The notes below the pieces were generated by a model. The model had not been told where the DNA came from. It worked only from the letters and a program-made list of their open reading frames with translations, and did not search any database. Position numbers and translations under genes: made by a program. Shown here piece after piece: positions 23,421-35,760 of a stretch of 64,000 nt of DNA. Numbering within the stretch: the first letter of the stretch is position 1; every line of letters starts with the position of its first letter. Source of the DNA: Acheta domesticus (taxonomy: Eukaryota > Arthropoda > Insecta > Orthoptera > Gryllidae); NCBI GenBank assembly GCA_031308135.1, contig JAHLJT010009419.1, positions 185,629,829 to 185,693,828 of the forward strand, read 5' to 3'.

Positions 23421-25299
23421 GGCGATGTTGCCAAAGCTCCGCCACAGAACTCCAGTCTCGATCTCGCGAACGGCAGCTAACAAGAGTTTGATGCAGCGTT
23501 CGGGAAGATTGTTTCAGCCATTTGGAACCCGAAAGTCGGAGAAGAAGTGTCACCTGTGCTTAGCCATGAAAAAAGAAAAGTTACGACGTTGTTCACAATT
23601 GCGTCTGAGTAATCACTTGGCAACGGGCCTGTTGAGCAAAGCTTTCCTCTTTAGTTTCATGTAGAGAAGGCAAGAAGCAATAAAAATCAATTGCGAAAGT
23701 GTCAAATATGTTTAGAAAAATTCTATTTATACCTTTTATTTAAGCATCTTAACTATTAAAGATGACATTTCAAGGAATTATCGCATTTCTAACATGGAGA
23801 CACACAAGAGATACGCTGCAATAATCCAACTCCTTTCGCGCACAGCAACGATTAAATGTTGTATAATTAGGGAAGAAATATGAAACTTAAAACGTTTAGT
23901 ACCTTTTCGTGCTGCAGTCAATATTTTCAACTGACGATAAAATGGAAGAATGGTTGATGGATATGAATGAAAATTTTATAGAAAAACTAATTAATTCCAC
24001 TTGCTTTAACCACCATGTTGATCATAAGGTGAAAGCTAATTTTAATGCAGTTAGTAGAAATGTAGCATAAATGAAAATTAACTAGGAATCTACTCCGAGT
24101 TCCAGAAGCAAGAACAATAAAATTTTATTGGAATTGTATGTTTAAGAATAAATAACATTTGAATGGCAGGCAATTATATGATAACGAAAATGAACACTTA
24201 TGAAGTTTGCATTTCTGAAATAAGATGTGTATATCTAATGACTGTTTGGTTTTAATGACTTTGGTCTAATGACTGTTTTATTTTCAATTGATAGAGTAGA
24301 ATTCAGCTTGTATATGGTGTGCGGGTTGATGGACTTCGGTAAGATGGCATGTTCTCACTTCGTCGCAATGTAATGAATCCGTCGCTTTGGAGAGTTTTCG
24401 GGGCTGACTGCGGGCTGTATACAGCACCTGAGGTGATTTCGCTTTATAGTCCATTATGCTTCTTTCTGCAGACCCATAAAAACCGCTCTTGACCGCAGCA
24501 GCGCACTGTCGCTTTCAGAGACGCGCTTGAGAAACTCCCGTCGAAATAAAAGCAACTTCCCTGTGCGTGAAGGAATGCACTGTGCAACACTGTGCACAGA
24601 TCTGAGATTTAACACAAATTTATTATTTTACTAGTTTGACCAGGTGAACCTTTAGTCAAAGATATGTCGAGATATATAAACTATCCAAAACTAACAGAAT
24701 ACGAAATCTTTTTATTTGACGGGATACATTTTAGAAAGAGGCATCTATAAATAAGAAAACAGCAGACTAACCATGAAACATCACCGGAAAGGTGTATTTT
24801 TATGTTAATCGGGAAATAAAAAAACAACAAATATCACCTTTCACTCCTATCTTTTAGGATAAAATATTATAGGAAAAATCATCTTCGCAAATAGAATAAA
24901 AAATAAAATAGTTCTTTATCAAAGCTTAAAATACATGTAGTGGAAAACATTGGCCATAAACAAAGATTTTCCCTTTGAAAATAAAAATATCACATAAATG
25001 TGTTCATATAGAACCAACGAGATTCCCACATAGATAATGAATTATCATATTTTATAACATTTTAACTTCTATTTGAAGAGAGTCTTTTCTGAATTATAAA
25101 GTCCGCCCATCCTTTGGTAGCAATAGGAAATGAAGTGATAAAAGTAAGCAATTGATGCTGATAATACAGCCAAAGCATCTTCATGAAAACCAGGAATCAA
25201 AAATAGCAAGTTTGATGCCTATAGAGGTGAAATTCCGATGTTTGCGAACAAGTGTTAATGAAACGTTTTTTCATCCGGTAACCAGTGAATCGTCTACGG
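23421..25299. other. AT-rich spacer, no gene seen
   Basis: TAATGACTGTTT occurs twice near 24237 and 24267. Otherwise no structure or coding signal was recognised. Confidence 0.4.
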
Positions 25300-25500
25300 G
25301 AATAAACCATGACGGAGGCGGTAGCGGATCCGAACGAATATCAGTTCCACGGTCGCGGCGGCGGATAGCGAGCGGGCAGCGGGTGGCGGGGTGGGGGTGG
25401 GGGCGGGTGGGCGGCAGCCAGTGGCGCGAAAGGTCGCGCGGCCAGTGGGCTAGCCGCGCCGCCGCGCTGCGACGTGGCGCAAACGGCCGTTAAACTCGAC
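25300..25500. other. GC-rich island
   Basis: GGTGGCGGGGTGGGGGTGGG-type G-rich strand near 25380-25420, followed by CpG-dense sequence. The G runs could form a quadruplex on the plus strand. Confidence 0.45.
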
Positions 25501-25823
25501 GACCCGATTTACACGTTTCTTTTTGGCCAACGATTTCGGAGTTTTGGGGATCGAGCGCATGCGCACAGGGTCTCTGCCGCCCTAGAAGCCGCTCTGCGCG
25601 TGCGCACGTTCGCCAATACTCTCAAAATCAAAAGGAAGCATGTAAATTGGGTCTAGCGGTCGCCCCGCGCCCATAAGATGGATAGATAGATATTTTTTAT
25701 TTCCGCTGGTAAGTTTATGCAACCTAGTGGGAATACTAAAATTTACATATTATAATTAGGAATTAAATACAATGTAACTTAAAATTATTTTAAGACAATA
25801 ATAATAATAATAATAATAACAAC

Positions 25824-25859
<36 letters not shown>

Positions 25860-25863
<4 letters not shown>

Positions 25864-26090
25864 TTCTAAAATATCAACCATTGGCAAATGAGATAAAGGA
25901 AATTTGGAGCGACGTAGAAATGGTGACTATTGTACCAATTATTCTAGGTGCTACTGGTGAAATTCCGAAGTTCCTTCATGAATCCCTGGCTGAATTACAA
26001 CTGAAGAAGGGGCTATACATCCAACTGAAGAAGATTGTCATACTAGACACATGCAGCATCGTGAGGAAGTTTCTAAACCTTGATGGTTGA
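25860..26090 (+). pseudogene. C-terminal fragment of a LINE ORF2
   Basis: The open frame reads KILKYQPLANEIKEIW, then VTIVPIILGATGEIPKFL, then LKKIVILDTCSIVRKFL, with a TGA stop at 26088. From memory of the family this is the short conserved segment downstream of the reverse transcriptase in certain non-LTR retrotransposons. The pattern is KYQPL..EI...W, VPII...G.IPK, then ILDTC.IVR.FL. The catalytic endonuclease and reverse transcriptase parts are missing, so the piece is inactive. Upstream the frame runs into AAT triplets (poly-Asn) that belong to the microsatellite. The clade cannot be fixed from this fragment. No start codon is expected because the copy is 5'-truncated. Confidence 0.6.
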
Positions 26091-26179
26091 TCCAGTGCTG
26101 ATTACGACAGATGAATCGTGTATCTCTTGTTCATGGTAACCGAGATGCATGTGTGGAAAGAAGTGAAAAGCAAAGAAAC

Positions 26180-26224
<45 letters not shown>
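25860..26224 (+). mobile_element. 5'-truncated LINE 3' end (family C) inside family B
   Basis: The segment carries the last 76 codons of a retrotransposon ORF, a roughly 90-bp 3' UTR and an (AAT)n tail at 26179-26224. It sits within the AAT-rich tract of the family B copy. The second family B copy at 48.8 kb lacks it, so this is the younger insertion. Confidence 0.65.
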
Positions 26225-26225
<1 letters not shown>

Positions 26226-26554
26226 TGAGAACAATGATAACAATAAAGTCATTAATAACAATAACCCCATTAATTCTACATTTATGGCGGTCCTGTACAG
26301 ATATTTTAGACTAATAAATATACGACTTTTATTTACACTGCACACCACTTCACTTCACAACACATGCATTTCACTTCTCATTCTAGAGGCGCACTTAGGG
26401 GAGCATTCTAGACAGGTTATCACAAGTCAATTTTTTAAAGGCGAATATCGGCCACCTCGAACCACAAACTACGTTGTTCTCAGAGGCTCAGTCATATTTA
26501 TCCGTGTCTTTATTCATTATAAGGAGCAACCGCTTCGGCAACATCCATTGTTTA

Positions 26555-26722
26555 CACAAGGTTGTTAGCCTTGAATTATGAACTATGAGGTGATAGAATG
26601 ATAATAAGAGGTGAAAGGACAATCACAAATTCGTGCATGCCTACGCAGTATTCGAACCTGCAGCCCCCCTCAGCGCAGACGACGATTGCCATAACCGCCT
26701 GCGCCAGGTGACCGGCCAAGCC
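26555..26722 (-). mobile_element. tRNA-derived SINE (family A)
   Basis: Minus strand: GGCGCAGGCGGTTATGGC (A box region), CAGGTTCGAATACTGC (B box), then GTCCTTTCACCTCTTATTAT and AGGCTAACAACCTTG. The tail matches the 38.4 kb copy (GTCCTTTCACCCCTCACTAT and AGGGCTTACAACCCTGG), so they form one family. Confidence 0.75.
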
Positions 26723-27907
26723 ATTTCTTTATTATTTTTTTCCTTGCTGTTACTACTATTCATGTTAGTACATCCATTAAATAAAACCATAATACCTCTC
26801 AATTGTATTATTCACGAAGGAGTATGCTTGACCAAAACATTGTGTGATATTATTTAATAAATTATGTCTACCACGACAGCGTGGCTTCTATCAATTGTGA
26901 TCGTTCCTGTTCTATTCGAAAACATACTACCAAGCTACGCCGCTCTGAATGTCGCCCGTGAGGTAAAATGTAGCTTAGGTGCGTCATGGAGTGCCAATCT
27001 ACGCATGTGTCCTATGCACGACCGAGTAATTGCTCCTTTCCGCTTCAACACGTTACACCAGTAGTTGAAATTAGTATAACATATTTTACTTACATTTATC
27101 AAACGATCCTCTATACGGATTAATTTTTAAGGCGTTTTACACCGAAAATTAAAAGGCAATCCCATGAAACCAAAGAGATATCCACAAGGTATGAATATGT
27201 GGTGAATTATTGTGCGTCTGAATGGTTTAAGAGCTTCGGGAGATATTCAAAGAGCAAGATATTGTGAAAAATTATTTAGAGATCAAGTGTTTGGGGAAAG
27301 CTGGGGTTAAAAATGACTTCCACAAGGCTATCCAGGATCCAAGAATATTCTAGACGATCCAGGGCAGTTAGACTGACGAATAACTCTTATGGCGGTACTC
27401 TTGCTAAAAGTAGAATATAATTTGTTCTAGGGGTTCTGTTATCGTATAGAAGGAAATTATCAGAGATATGAATATCCTGCTATCGCTTATCTTTCGTTTT
27501 CGATTAATTTCTTGGTTGACGAGAAGCAGGAGAAATTACTTGTAAATCTCTATGACTGACTTTCTTCCCTTGCATCTAAGTGATGTAAAATTTTGTTGAT
27601 AGAATGCGAATTGCGAGTTGAGGGAAAAATGCCTGTTATAATTTTACAATCCGCTCGCTTTTTATTTCAAATAATCTCTGGATTCCTTGGTTTTTATTTC
27701 ACGCTATTAATTTGGCTGTGGAAAGGAAGGTAGCACAATCGGAAAAGTTAGTGTGTTACGTTTGTTTTCAACATCGGTTGCAGATAGGAATGAGAATTTC
27801 AAATCGCGATCTCAAGATTTCCCAAGACAGAGTTGGGACATCGACGCTTCGTAAGAGTAACTTGATCCCTCTGAATTTGTATTTGCATTTAGCCACTATA
27901 TGCCCCG
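26723..27907. other. AT-rich spacer, no gene seen
   Basis: Frames up to about 75 codons without motifs. No recognised repeat. Confidence 0.4.
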
Positions 27908-28182
27908 TAGAGGGCAATAGTCATCGGCGCCGTTAGCGGTTCCTAGTCGGTCACTCAAGCAGAAACCCGCGATGCCTCGCATTCGCGTAACTTCCATGAC
28001 TTCATGGAGTTAATGAATTCGGCTAGCAACGCTGGTTTCGCAGTCGCGGCCTTTCAGTACAATCACTTGCCTGGATGACCGAGGGAAACCACGAACATTC
28101 TGGTCAAATGGCCGGCAAGGGGATTGAACCCGGGCCTCCCGAATGCGAAGTCAGCGCGCTACGCCCTGAGCCACTTCGCACG
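27908..28182 (-). mobile_element. tRNA-derived SINE (family D), near full length
   Basis: Minus strand head: GAAGTGGCTCAGGGCGTAGC (A box), then GCCCGGGTTCAATCCCC (B box), then GCCGGCCATTTGACC. The body contains GTTGCTAGCCGAATTC and TGAAGTCATGGAAGTTA, also present in the headless copy at 14.9 kb. The anticodon region is not tRNA-like and the acceptor stem does not close. Confidence 0.75.
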
Positions 28183-28324
28183 GTTCCGTCTCAGTAGTGC
28201 AGCGTAAACTAATAGTACGTTAAGTGCTTCAACACATTTGGATATTTACATCACCGCCTCTCAGGGAAATAAAAAATACTGCTCTAAACTGCGAACCATC
28301 AAACTCTAAGCATCATTCTTCTAT

Positions 28325-29480
28325 TCGCAACTACTCATCGCGGCAACCTTCAAGAAGATCACCAATTTCATTCCTTTCGGCATAGGCGGGTACAAGCTAC
28401 CACTTGCGGACAAACCTATGGACAAACCACAAATATCCAACCAGGTAAACTTCAAATCAGCTCCCGGCCAGAGCAAGGGAAGACAGCGACCTGAAAGACA
28501 ACAAACTACCTCCATTCGGTAACATGCAAACAAAATAATTTAATTTTATGTAATACCCAATTTATTTTCATCCAAGGACAAAATAGAAAAAAAGAAATGA
28601 TCTCAGAAAATTCCCACCGAATTCTGCCACAGCTAACAGCCACAACATTTCGAATCTATTAACAGTTCCTTATCCACAACGACCCGAGAAGCGAATAATT
28701 TTCGATAGTGAGGACAGACATCCGTTAACCAGTCACAGAAGACAAAATATTTGCCGATATGCAAACTAATTTCAAATCGGTCACCAAAATTTCCAAATTT
28801 ATAAAAAATAGTTATAGTAATGATAGAAGTTAAATCATTCAGGCAAAAGAGAAACAGTTCCGCAACTAAAAAATATGAAATTCATTGTGAAAACCGAGAA
28901 ACGAAGAAAATCAACATACGTACTCACTAGTGTTCGCAATGCGTAGATTATCTCTATAACAATACAATAGGCAAAGCCGAAATCTCTATAACAATACAAT
29001 ATCATATACGTCTGCGCAAAAGATCATTTCAAAGCATAATGGCTTTCAAAAAATGAAAACCTTCTTTTAATAACTGTAAAGGATCACTTAGGGGAGATCT
29101 ACAAATTGTATATAAAAAATGATTAAGACGAATGATCCGTTAAAAAAAGACTATCACTGTTCCCAATAAACCACTTACCGTTTCTGAACATCTCAAACTT
29201 TCCTTCGCTGTCACAAATAACCGATTTACCTAAACAACACCAAACAAATACCTCTGACCTTCGAAATACAAGCACAGACCAACACTTTAGCTCAAGAACA
29301 AATACCATCAACAACGTTAATGACAATAGTAACTACATATAAAATCTTCAAATCGCAATTAATTCATTTGCAAAATTCGTCTCTAGCCTCTTCTCTTCCT
29401 TAATCCCTACAAACATTGCTAATAGTAATATTGCCTCGGAGCTATTAAAATCGTCAATTGCTATTTTTACAATAATTAAT
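28325..29480 (+). pseudogene. Decayed retrotransposon ORF1 (gag-like) relic
   Basis: The plus strand is unusually A/C-rich and G-poor, like the coding strand of the Jockey element at 39-42 kb. In broken frames it gives pieces such as SFAKFVSSLFSSLIP near 29360-29400. These line up with the end of ORF1 in the Jockey copy (SCVINFINSLIPSLIS), both preceded by Asn-rich sequence. Several stops and shifts interrupt it. A 19-bp word, TCTCTATAACAATACAATA, occurs at 28951 and 28983. Assignment to a Jockey-type ORF1 is an inference from short similarity and composition. Confidence 0.35.
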
Positions 29481-30029
29481 TCTCGCATGTAATTTAGTTA
29501 CGAAAATACCAATAGCACGAAAAGAAAGATAATAAATAGGGTTACATTATGGTTAAATGATTATAACATTTTTATGTGTATATTTTTTCCTTTTCTTTTT
29601 GTTGCTTTGTGAGTAAACGTTTAAGAAGAAAATTTATTTCTAGTGAAATATGTATACTTTGCAACAAGCTTTGAAATTGTGGGAAACCGTGCTACACGAA
29701 CGGTGTAATTGTATAAGCATTGTATAACCGAGTTTCAAATCATCTCTTAATAACGTTTCACTGTTATCAAACAGAATAAATGACGTCCTTGCAATGGAAA
29801 TGCCGAGAAGCTCCTATGAGCAATCTTAAAATGAATTGACCCATAAATAATCGCAGTAAATTATCCTTTCAGCTCCGTTAAAACCATTAGGCTTGAAAGA
29901 CTCGAAAGTTAACGCTGTCTTGAATGGCCATTGTGAACAGCGCATTAAAACTCGGAAACCTTTCCGCGTGCCGCATTAATTCTCTGGAAACGTCCGCGAG
30001 GTTTCGAAACGTCCTGTTTGGTGTTTGCC
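29481..30029. other. AT-rich spacer, no gene seen
   Basis: No ORF2 follows the relic; sequence similarity to Jockey is lost here. Nothing else recognised. Confidence 0.4.
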
Positions 30030-30320
30030 AGACTTACAGCGGATTACGCTGCCCTCGGAAACGAAAGGCACCGAAGAGGCAACGCGAGGCGGCGAGGACG
30101 TTATGAGGCTCCGTGAAATATGCGTGGAGGTGACTTTCACTACGCACTGCGCCCAGTGCTTTCCCCGAGCGGGCGGTGTCGCTGGCGGTGGCCGCTTGGA
30201 GTGCTGCGAGCGGGGTGTGAAGGCGCGACCTCCAGCCCGGATGCCGACGCGATCGCGTCAGCCGATGCTGCCTCTGCGCGTCAGCCTCTGCTGCTTCGGC
30301 CGCGACCGGTCAAGTCACTG
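30030..30320. other. GC-rich island
   Basis: CpG-rich segment with frames of 98-139 codons in two phases, neither with a recognisable domain. Confidence 0.45.
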
Positions 30321-31499
30321 CTCTCTGAAGGCTGCTCTCCGGCATTTGAAGATGTGTGCTTGCTCTTTGAAAGTAGTTGCCTTGGCTGGGTTCAATGTGG
30401 GAGATCTTTTCGATAAGATCGAATATTGTAGGATTCTTCAGTGACCGAGGTTGAAGTGAAGTGATGTTGCTCTAATTAAATGCTCATATCAATCTAATAT
30501 ACCGGGTGGTCCACCAACTATCGGCCCCTCTCATAATGTCTGAAGGGTTCACGATATCGAAATACAGTTTTCTCTCAACATTGCGGAACCATGGGGAAAA
30601 TAATATGCTATAGAAATATTGTTCGGAATAGTTTTATATTTCGAGAAATGTATTCATCTTTAATTTTTTAAATGAAACTATATGTTTTTCTAGCAATGAA
30701 GGAGCAAACGAGGAATTCAAAGATGTATCATTCATTGATTTTTTGATAGTAGTTTCACTACACAATTTTACTTTCTGCCATGCTATCTTAAATTAAACGG
30801 TCAATATTTCCTGGAGCAGCCCTTGCAACTGTCGCGTTTGGAAAGGCGGTAATCGCGGCGTCGAGTCTTGCGGAGAGAGGGGAGACCGAGAGGGGTGGTA
30901 ATGAAGGCTAGAGGAGTAATTACAGCAATCCATGGCCCTGTCACGACGCATCCATCACGATGTAACACCAAAAAACTGGTCACCCAGGTGGGAGATTCTA
31001 ATTCCTCGCCAGAACTTCTATATGTAGTACCGATTTACCTATCACGCCTTCGGGGTAAGAAAATGATGTTTGTTCACTCACCAGGTACAAAGGGGCTCCC
31101 GATAATCTGCAGGATGGAATATAGAATGGAGCATCGCTTATTACGGATTTTATTCGAACTATTTTTTACTCTTAATAATAACAGTATTAAATTACTGAAC
31201 GCACAACTGAAATGTATAAAGATTATCTTACGAATGAATTAAATTGATGTAATTGGCATATGAATGAAATTAATGAAAACAAGAACTGATTTGTGATATT
31301 TATTGCATTAAGAGAAATATAAACATGTAGTACTACGTTCCAAATTTATTCTTTGTTGCTTGTTTTCATATTAAATGACCGTTTTTGAAATGACTCCCGT
31401 ACAAACCTTTCAGTAGTAAAATGGTTTGGCCTAACAGTGATTCAACTGAACACAAGACTTGTTTGTAACTCTGCACCAAACGTTACATTCTGGGGAAAT
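30321..31499. other. Spacer with a possible dispersed repeat end
   Basis: TATACCGGGTGGTCCACC near 30499 resembles repeat termini of the ACCGGGTGGTCC type; no partner end was located. Frames up to 124 codons (30868-31242, plus) show no motif. Confidence 0.35.
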
Positions 31500-31680
31500 T
31501 CCTTTCCTAGTTGCGACCCCAGCGCCAGCCATGACGCAAGAGGAGCGCTGCTGGAGAGCAGCGAAGGCAAGTCCATCCCGCTCGCTGTCGCATCCCCCCC
31601 CCCCGCAAGGTGTCGGTGAGGCATTCAATCGCTGCGATGGACTCGCTCTCGAACGCGATCTGATGTGACCCAAGATAGCA
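31500..31680. other. Short GC-rich island
   Basis: Moderately CpG-rich, with overlapping 60-80 codon frames on both strands. No gene supported. Confidence 0.4.
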
Positions 31681-32458
31681 GAAAAACGCGCACGTAGAGC
31701 AGAGCGTAGGCGCCCACGACTTGGGTTGGCTGTTGCTTAAACAAACCGCAAAAGAACCGGCGACAAAACGGGTTTGCTTTCACGTTTTTCCTTCGCGTCG
31801 TGTTTCTGGCACCGTTTCTTGACTATGTGTGGGTTTATGGACTAACGTCGTAGGTGCTAGTTACTCTATTGGCACTATTGACAAGTTCATGACTTGCGTG
31901 TTCCAGCCTTATTGTAATAAATTCTATGAAAAATATGTACATTCATTGGAGAAGGTAAGGTGGAGTAGGTGCGTTGTGAGTGGCAAACGTCCTGTCCTAT
32001 GAACATTGAATGAATTTGGAGACCCTAAAATTAAGATATGACCAGTAGGTTTTATTGATAAAAGGCAAACAACATTTTTCCATATTTAGTATACATAACC
32101 GAAGACATTCAATTTTTTAGTTTTTACATTTTATTTATTTATTTCATCATAACAAAGGGCGTAATAGGTACTTGATGCAGTACTTGACATATCACTCTAC
32201 ATGGGGTTCACCCACGTGTCTTAGTAGAAGTCGTAGGTTATCTAAAATTATAATAGAAAAAACGTTATTTGATCTTCCAAACATTTACGTGAATAGTTGT
32301 GGAGCCCATAATGCTTTGCAGTAAATATTCAATAAATTAGTTATTTTATGCAAAGAATTATCAATAAATTAGTTATTGTCATTACTAAATGATAATAATA
32401 AAATCGCAAATTTAAAGGAAAGATGAAAAGGGAAATGTTCAAAGGAGACAGAATATCA
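31681..32458. other. Spacer; possible minus-strand LINE tail near 32130
   Basis: On the minus strand GTTATGATGAAATAAATAAA at about 32130-32150 resembles a LINE 3' end. No coding part is visible. Confidence 0.3.
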
Positions 32459-32515
32459 AGAGGGAGAGAAAGAAAGAGAGAGAGAGAGAGAAAGAGAGCG
32501 AAAGAGTAGAAAGAA
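32459..32515 (+). repeat. GA-rich microsatellite
   Basis: GAGAGAAAGAAAGAGAGAGA and similar, imperfect, about 55 bp. Confidence 0.85.
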
Positions 32516-32715
32516 ACTGTGCGATGAGAAAGAAAAGTAGAAAAATAATCGAAGTGATATAATGAAAGAAAAGTCTGAAAAAAATGAGAAGGTACGGAAA
32601 GGAAAACACAGCAATGACGTGGGGTTTCAACGCTCCTAAAAACCGCCTTCAAATGCGTCATGTCATCGCAGTGGGCGCTGTCGGAGATTACTTTGACGCG
32701 GGCGATGGCAATGTT

Positions 32716-33535
32716 GATGGTGGTGGTTTTGGCGGTGGCGCTGTTGGCGGTGGCGGTGTTGGCGGTGGCGGTGTTGGCGGTGGCGGTGTTGGCGGTGGCG
32801 GTGTTGGCGGTGGCGGTGTTGGCGGTGGCGGTGTTGGCGGTGGCGGTGTTGGCGGTGGCGGTGTTGGCGGTGGCGGTGTTGGCGGTGGCGGTGTTGGCGG
32901 TGGCGGTGTTGGCGGTGGCGGTGGCGGTGTTGGCGGTGGCGGTGTTGGCGGTGGCGGTGTTGGCGGTGGCGATGTTGACGGTGGTGGTGTTGGCGTTGGC
33001 GGTGATGGTGTTGGCGGTGGCGGTGGCGGTGGCGGTGTTGGCGGTGGCAGTGTTGGCGGTGTTGCGGTCGGATGTGGTGGTGTTGGCGGTGTTGCGGTTC
33101 GCAGTGGTGGTATTGGCGGTGGCGGTGTTGGCGGCGGTGGATTTGGCGGTGCTGCGGTTGGCAATGGTGGTGTTGGTGGTGGCGGTGTTGGCGGTGGTGG
33201 ATTTGGCGGTGTTGAGGTCGGAGGTGGCGGTGTTGGCGGTGTTGCGGTTGACAGTGGCGGTGTTGGCGGTGGTGGTGCCGGTGGTGTTGGCGGTGTTGGC
33301 GGTGGTGGTGTCGGCGGTGTTGCGGTCGGAGGTGGCGGTGTTGCGGTTGACAGTGGCGGTGTTGGCGGTGGTGGTGCCGGCGGTGTTGGCGGTGGTGGTG
33401 TTGGCGGTGTTGGCGGTGGTGGTGTCGGCGGTGTTGCGGTCAGAGGTGGCGGTGTTGGCGGTGTTTCGGTTGGCGGTGGCGGTGTTGGCGGTGACGGTTT
33501 TAGCAGTGGCGATGTTGGCGGTGACGGTGGTGGAC
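32716..33535 (+). repeat. 15-bp GGCGGTGGCGGTGTT minisatellite
   Basis: The left part (to about 32960) is a nearly perfect array of the 15-bp unit. The right part is degenerate, with inserted GCGGTC or GACAGTGGC variants. Because the unit length is divisible by three, frames stay open for about 290-450 codons in at least four phases. They give Gly-rich, Leu/Ala/Val, Pro/Thr and Thr/Ala/Asn repeats. No single frame is favoured, so I call it a DNA repeat and not a gene. Confidence 0.9.
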
Positions 33536-35760
33536 GCACGGCCTTCCAGCCAGTCGATGACCGCAAAACGGCCGCCGCCCTCTAAAGGAACTGACCGCTG
33601 AACACCTGGGCTCGAGGCCTCTGGGCTCTTGCGTATGCAGTCAGGGTGACAGCGCGATCGTTGCTTTTCAGGCGAGAGCTTGCGCGCCGTATGATAAACT
33701 CTCACAATTACTGTGGATGGAAATAGAATTTAGTGTCAATAATTTTGCTGACTAAATCAAACCTGGATTTAAAGTGATTTGATATTGAGCTTCCTGACAG
33801 CATTTTTTGACGTTCCCTCTCCAAGAAAATATATTAGCCTACAAAATAATTGGCGGACAATTTGTAATCATTATTACTATTCTTTTTTGAAATGTAAATC
33901 ACATTACATCAAATATATTGTTCAGTTGATCAGTAATTAAAAATCAGTATGTTTGTATACACAGGCAGTTTTTAAGTTTATTTTTAAGATATTTATTTAA
34001 ATCAGTTTTTAATTCGTATTTATTTTCTCTTTTTGTTTATTTACCTAAGGTTGCTTTAGAATTATTCTGTTCATGAACGGCTATTGCAACTACATTATTT
34101 AACAGTTAACAATTTTCATTAGTAATTTTATTTGTTTGTAATAGTTTGGCATGCCCATGTTCTTCTCCTAAAAATTCGTTTCATTCGCTATAATATACCG
34201 AGACAGAGAAAGACAATGCCTTTTAATGATATTAATGCTTCAATTCTCAGAGTAATCAGAAGAGGCATCGTGGGTTCTTGAGGAAAACGAAGCTCTTGAA
34301 TGCTGAGAATGAAAGAAAAGCTGATATATCATTCTCACTAGGAATCATAATTGGATATTTACAAGAAAGGTAGTGCAAGCTATCATGAAAGCGATCTTTT
34401 TTGTGGTACTACGAATCATTATTTACATTAAGATGAAAATGACCATGAACACCTTCTCATTGCAGAATGTAATTAAAGTATTGTTGCAAGAGGCTTCTCA
34501 ACGAGGATTTTGCGCTATCATTGTGGTGCAGTAGCATTAAAACGTGAAAGAAACACCTGCACACCGGATGGCTGAAGATCCTTGTTTGGATAGGAAGAGT
34601 GTTAGGCATGAAAGATACACCATGTCGAGTCGATTTGCAGTTTCTTCTAAGAGGAATCTCGATCGCTCACCACGTGAGTCAGGCAATAGCTGGAACTTGA
34701 ACAAATGAAACAATCGAACTGGTCTCTAGGTCAGCCCCTGCATTGATTTAAAAGGAGTTTCTACTTTCTCCTTCTATGTCTAGGTCATGACAGAGAGATC
34801 AGGTTCAGGTTTTACACATCAACAATGCAAATATAATAAAATATCTCTATCAGATCCTTTTTCACAGTGTTCTTATAACCGAAAAGTGAATAAAAGAGTG
34901 TTTATATTGAAAATAAATATGATGTAAAGAAACCATAAATAACTGTTATAAGCTTCATATCAGTAGTTTGCGTTAGGTAGCAGGTAAGGGAAACTCATTA
35001 TTTACACTCAGAGCATTGAGAGGTTTCAACACCGACGATACCGTTGTGTGATTCTCACAGAAAATTACTTTTCCTCCGCAGCACTAAAGAAACATGGTGG
35101 TGTTAAGCACACCAGATTAAAATTCATGACAAATAACACTTTAGCAACTTCTCTTAAATTGCATTTCTTTATTAATATAGAGTAATGTCTCCCAGATCTT
35201 TACGTCCAGTCGGTACTTCTCGATGTCAATATTTCTCGAGGATAGAAAATTACTTTGACATTAATCAAACATATGTTCGTCTGGATTATCTCAGCCAAAT
35301 TGTTTATTTAAAGGTCTTTAATCAAGTAATTACTCATTACAAATTTTACAATCGACTAGAATATTTTATTCATAAATTTATATAAGAGGTCGTTATCAAT
35401 TTGATATCAACTTTGCTTCCATCTTGCAACATCAAAACTATTGATGTAAACACTGAGCATCCAAATAGTACGCGAGACTCAGAACTAATATTTTTTCTCG
35501 ATGTTATTCCGAAAAATGACAGTACCTTTCTGTAATGGTAGGCAACTTCGCTTAACGTATTCAAGACAGCTCATGAACAACATTCAGCTTTACTCTTCCC
35601 CTCTAGTAACCGTGAAACGTAGAAAAATAGTAAAGCCATTCCCAAACAACCAAACAGTAAATTTACTATTAATCGTACAATTCTAAGTAAACAAATATTA
35701 ACTAACCCCCCACAAAATTGTTAACGTATGTCTAGGAGTCGTAAATCCAGCAATTAGGCC
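33536..35760. other. AT-rich stretch, no gene seen
   Basis: Frames are 66 codons or less. No recognised repeat family. Confidence 0.45.

Larger units (their letters stand above)
25676..26298 (-). mobile_element. LINE 3' end (family B), split by an insertion
   Basis: The outer parts, 25676-25800 and 26225-26298, match the minus strand of 48799-49013. Shared words include TTACATATTATAATTAGGAA, AATACAATGTAACT, CATTAATTCTACATTTATGG and CCTGTACA. On its own strand it ends with AATAAAAAATATCTATCTAT, a LINE-like 3' tail. The middle (about 25860-26178) is absent from the other copy. Confidence 0.75.

Noticed and set aside
25860..26090. Small independent host gene
   Set aside because: The peptide matches the C-terminal pattern of LINE ORF2 proteins and sits directly before a 3' UTR and AAT tail.
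28100..28185. Possible tRNA gene
   Set aside because: A and B boxes are present, but the sequence continues into a body shared with the 14.9 kb repeat and lacks tRNA folding.
32341..33705. 454-codon Thr/Ala/Asn repeat frame (minus)
   Set aside because: It is a reading of the 15-bp minisatellite; competing frames in the same DNA are equally open.
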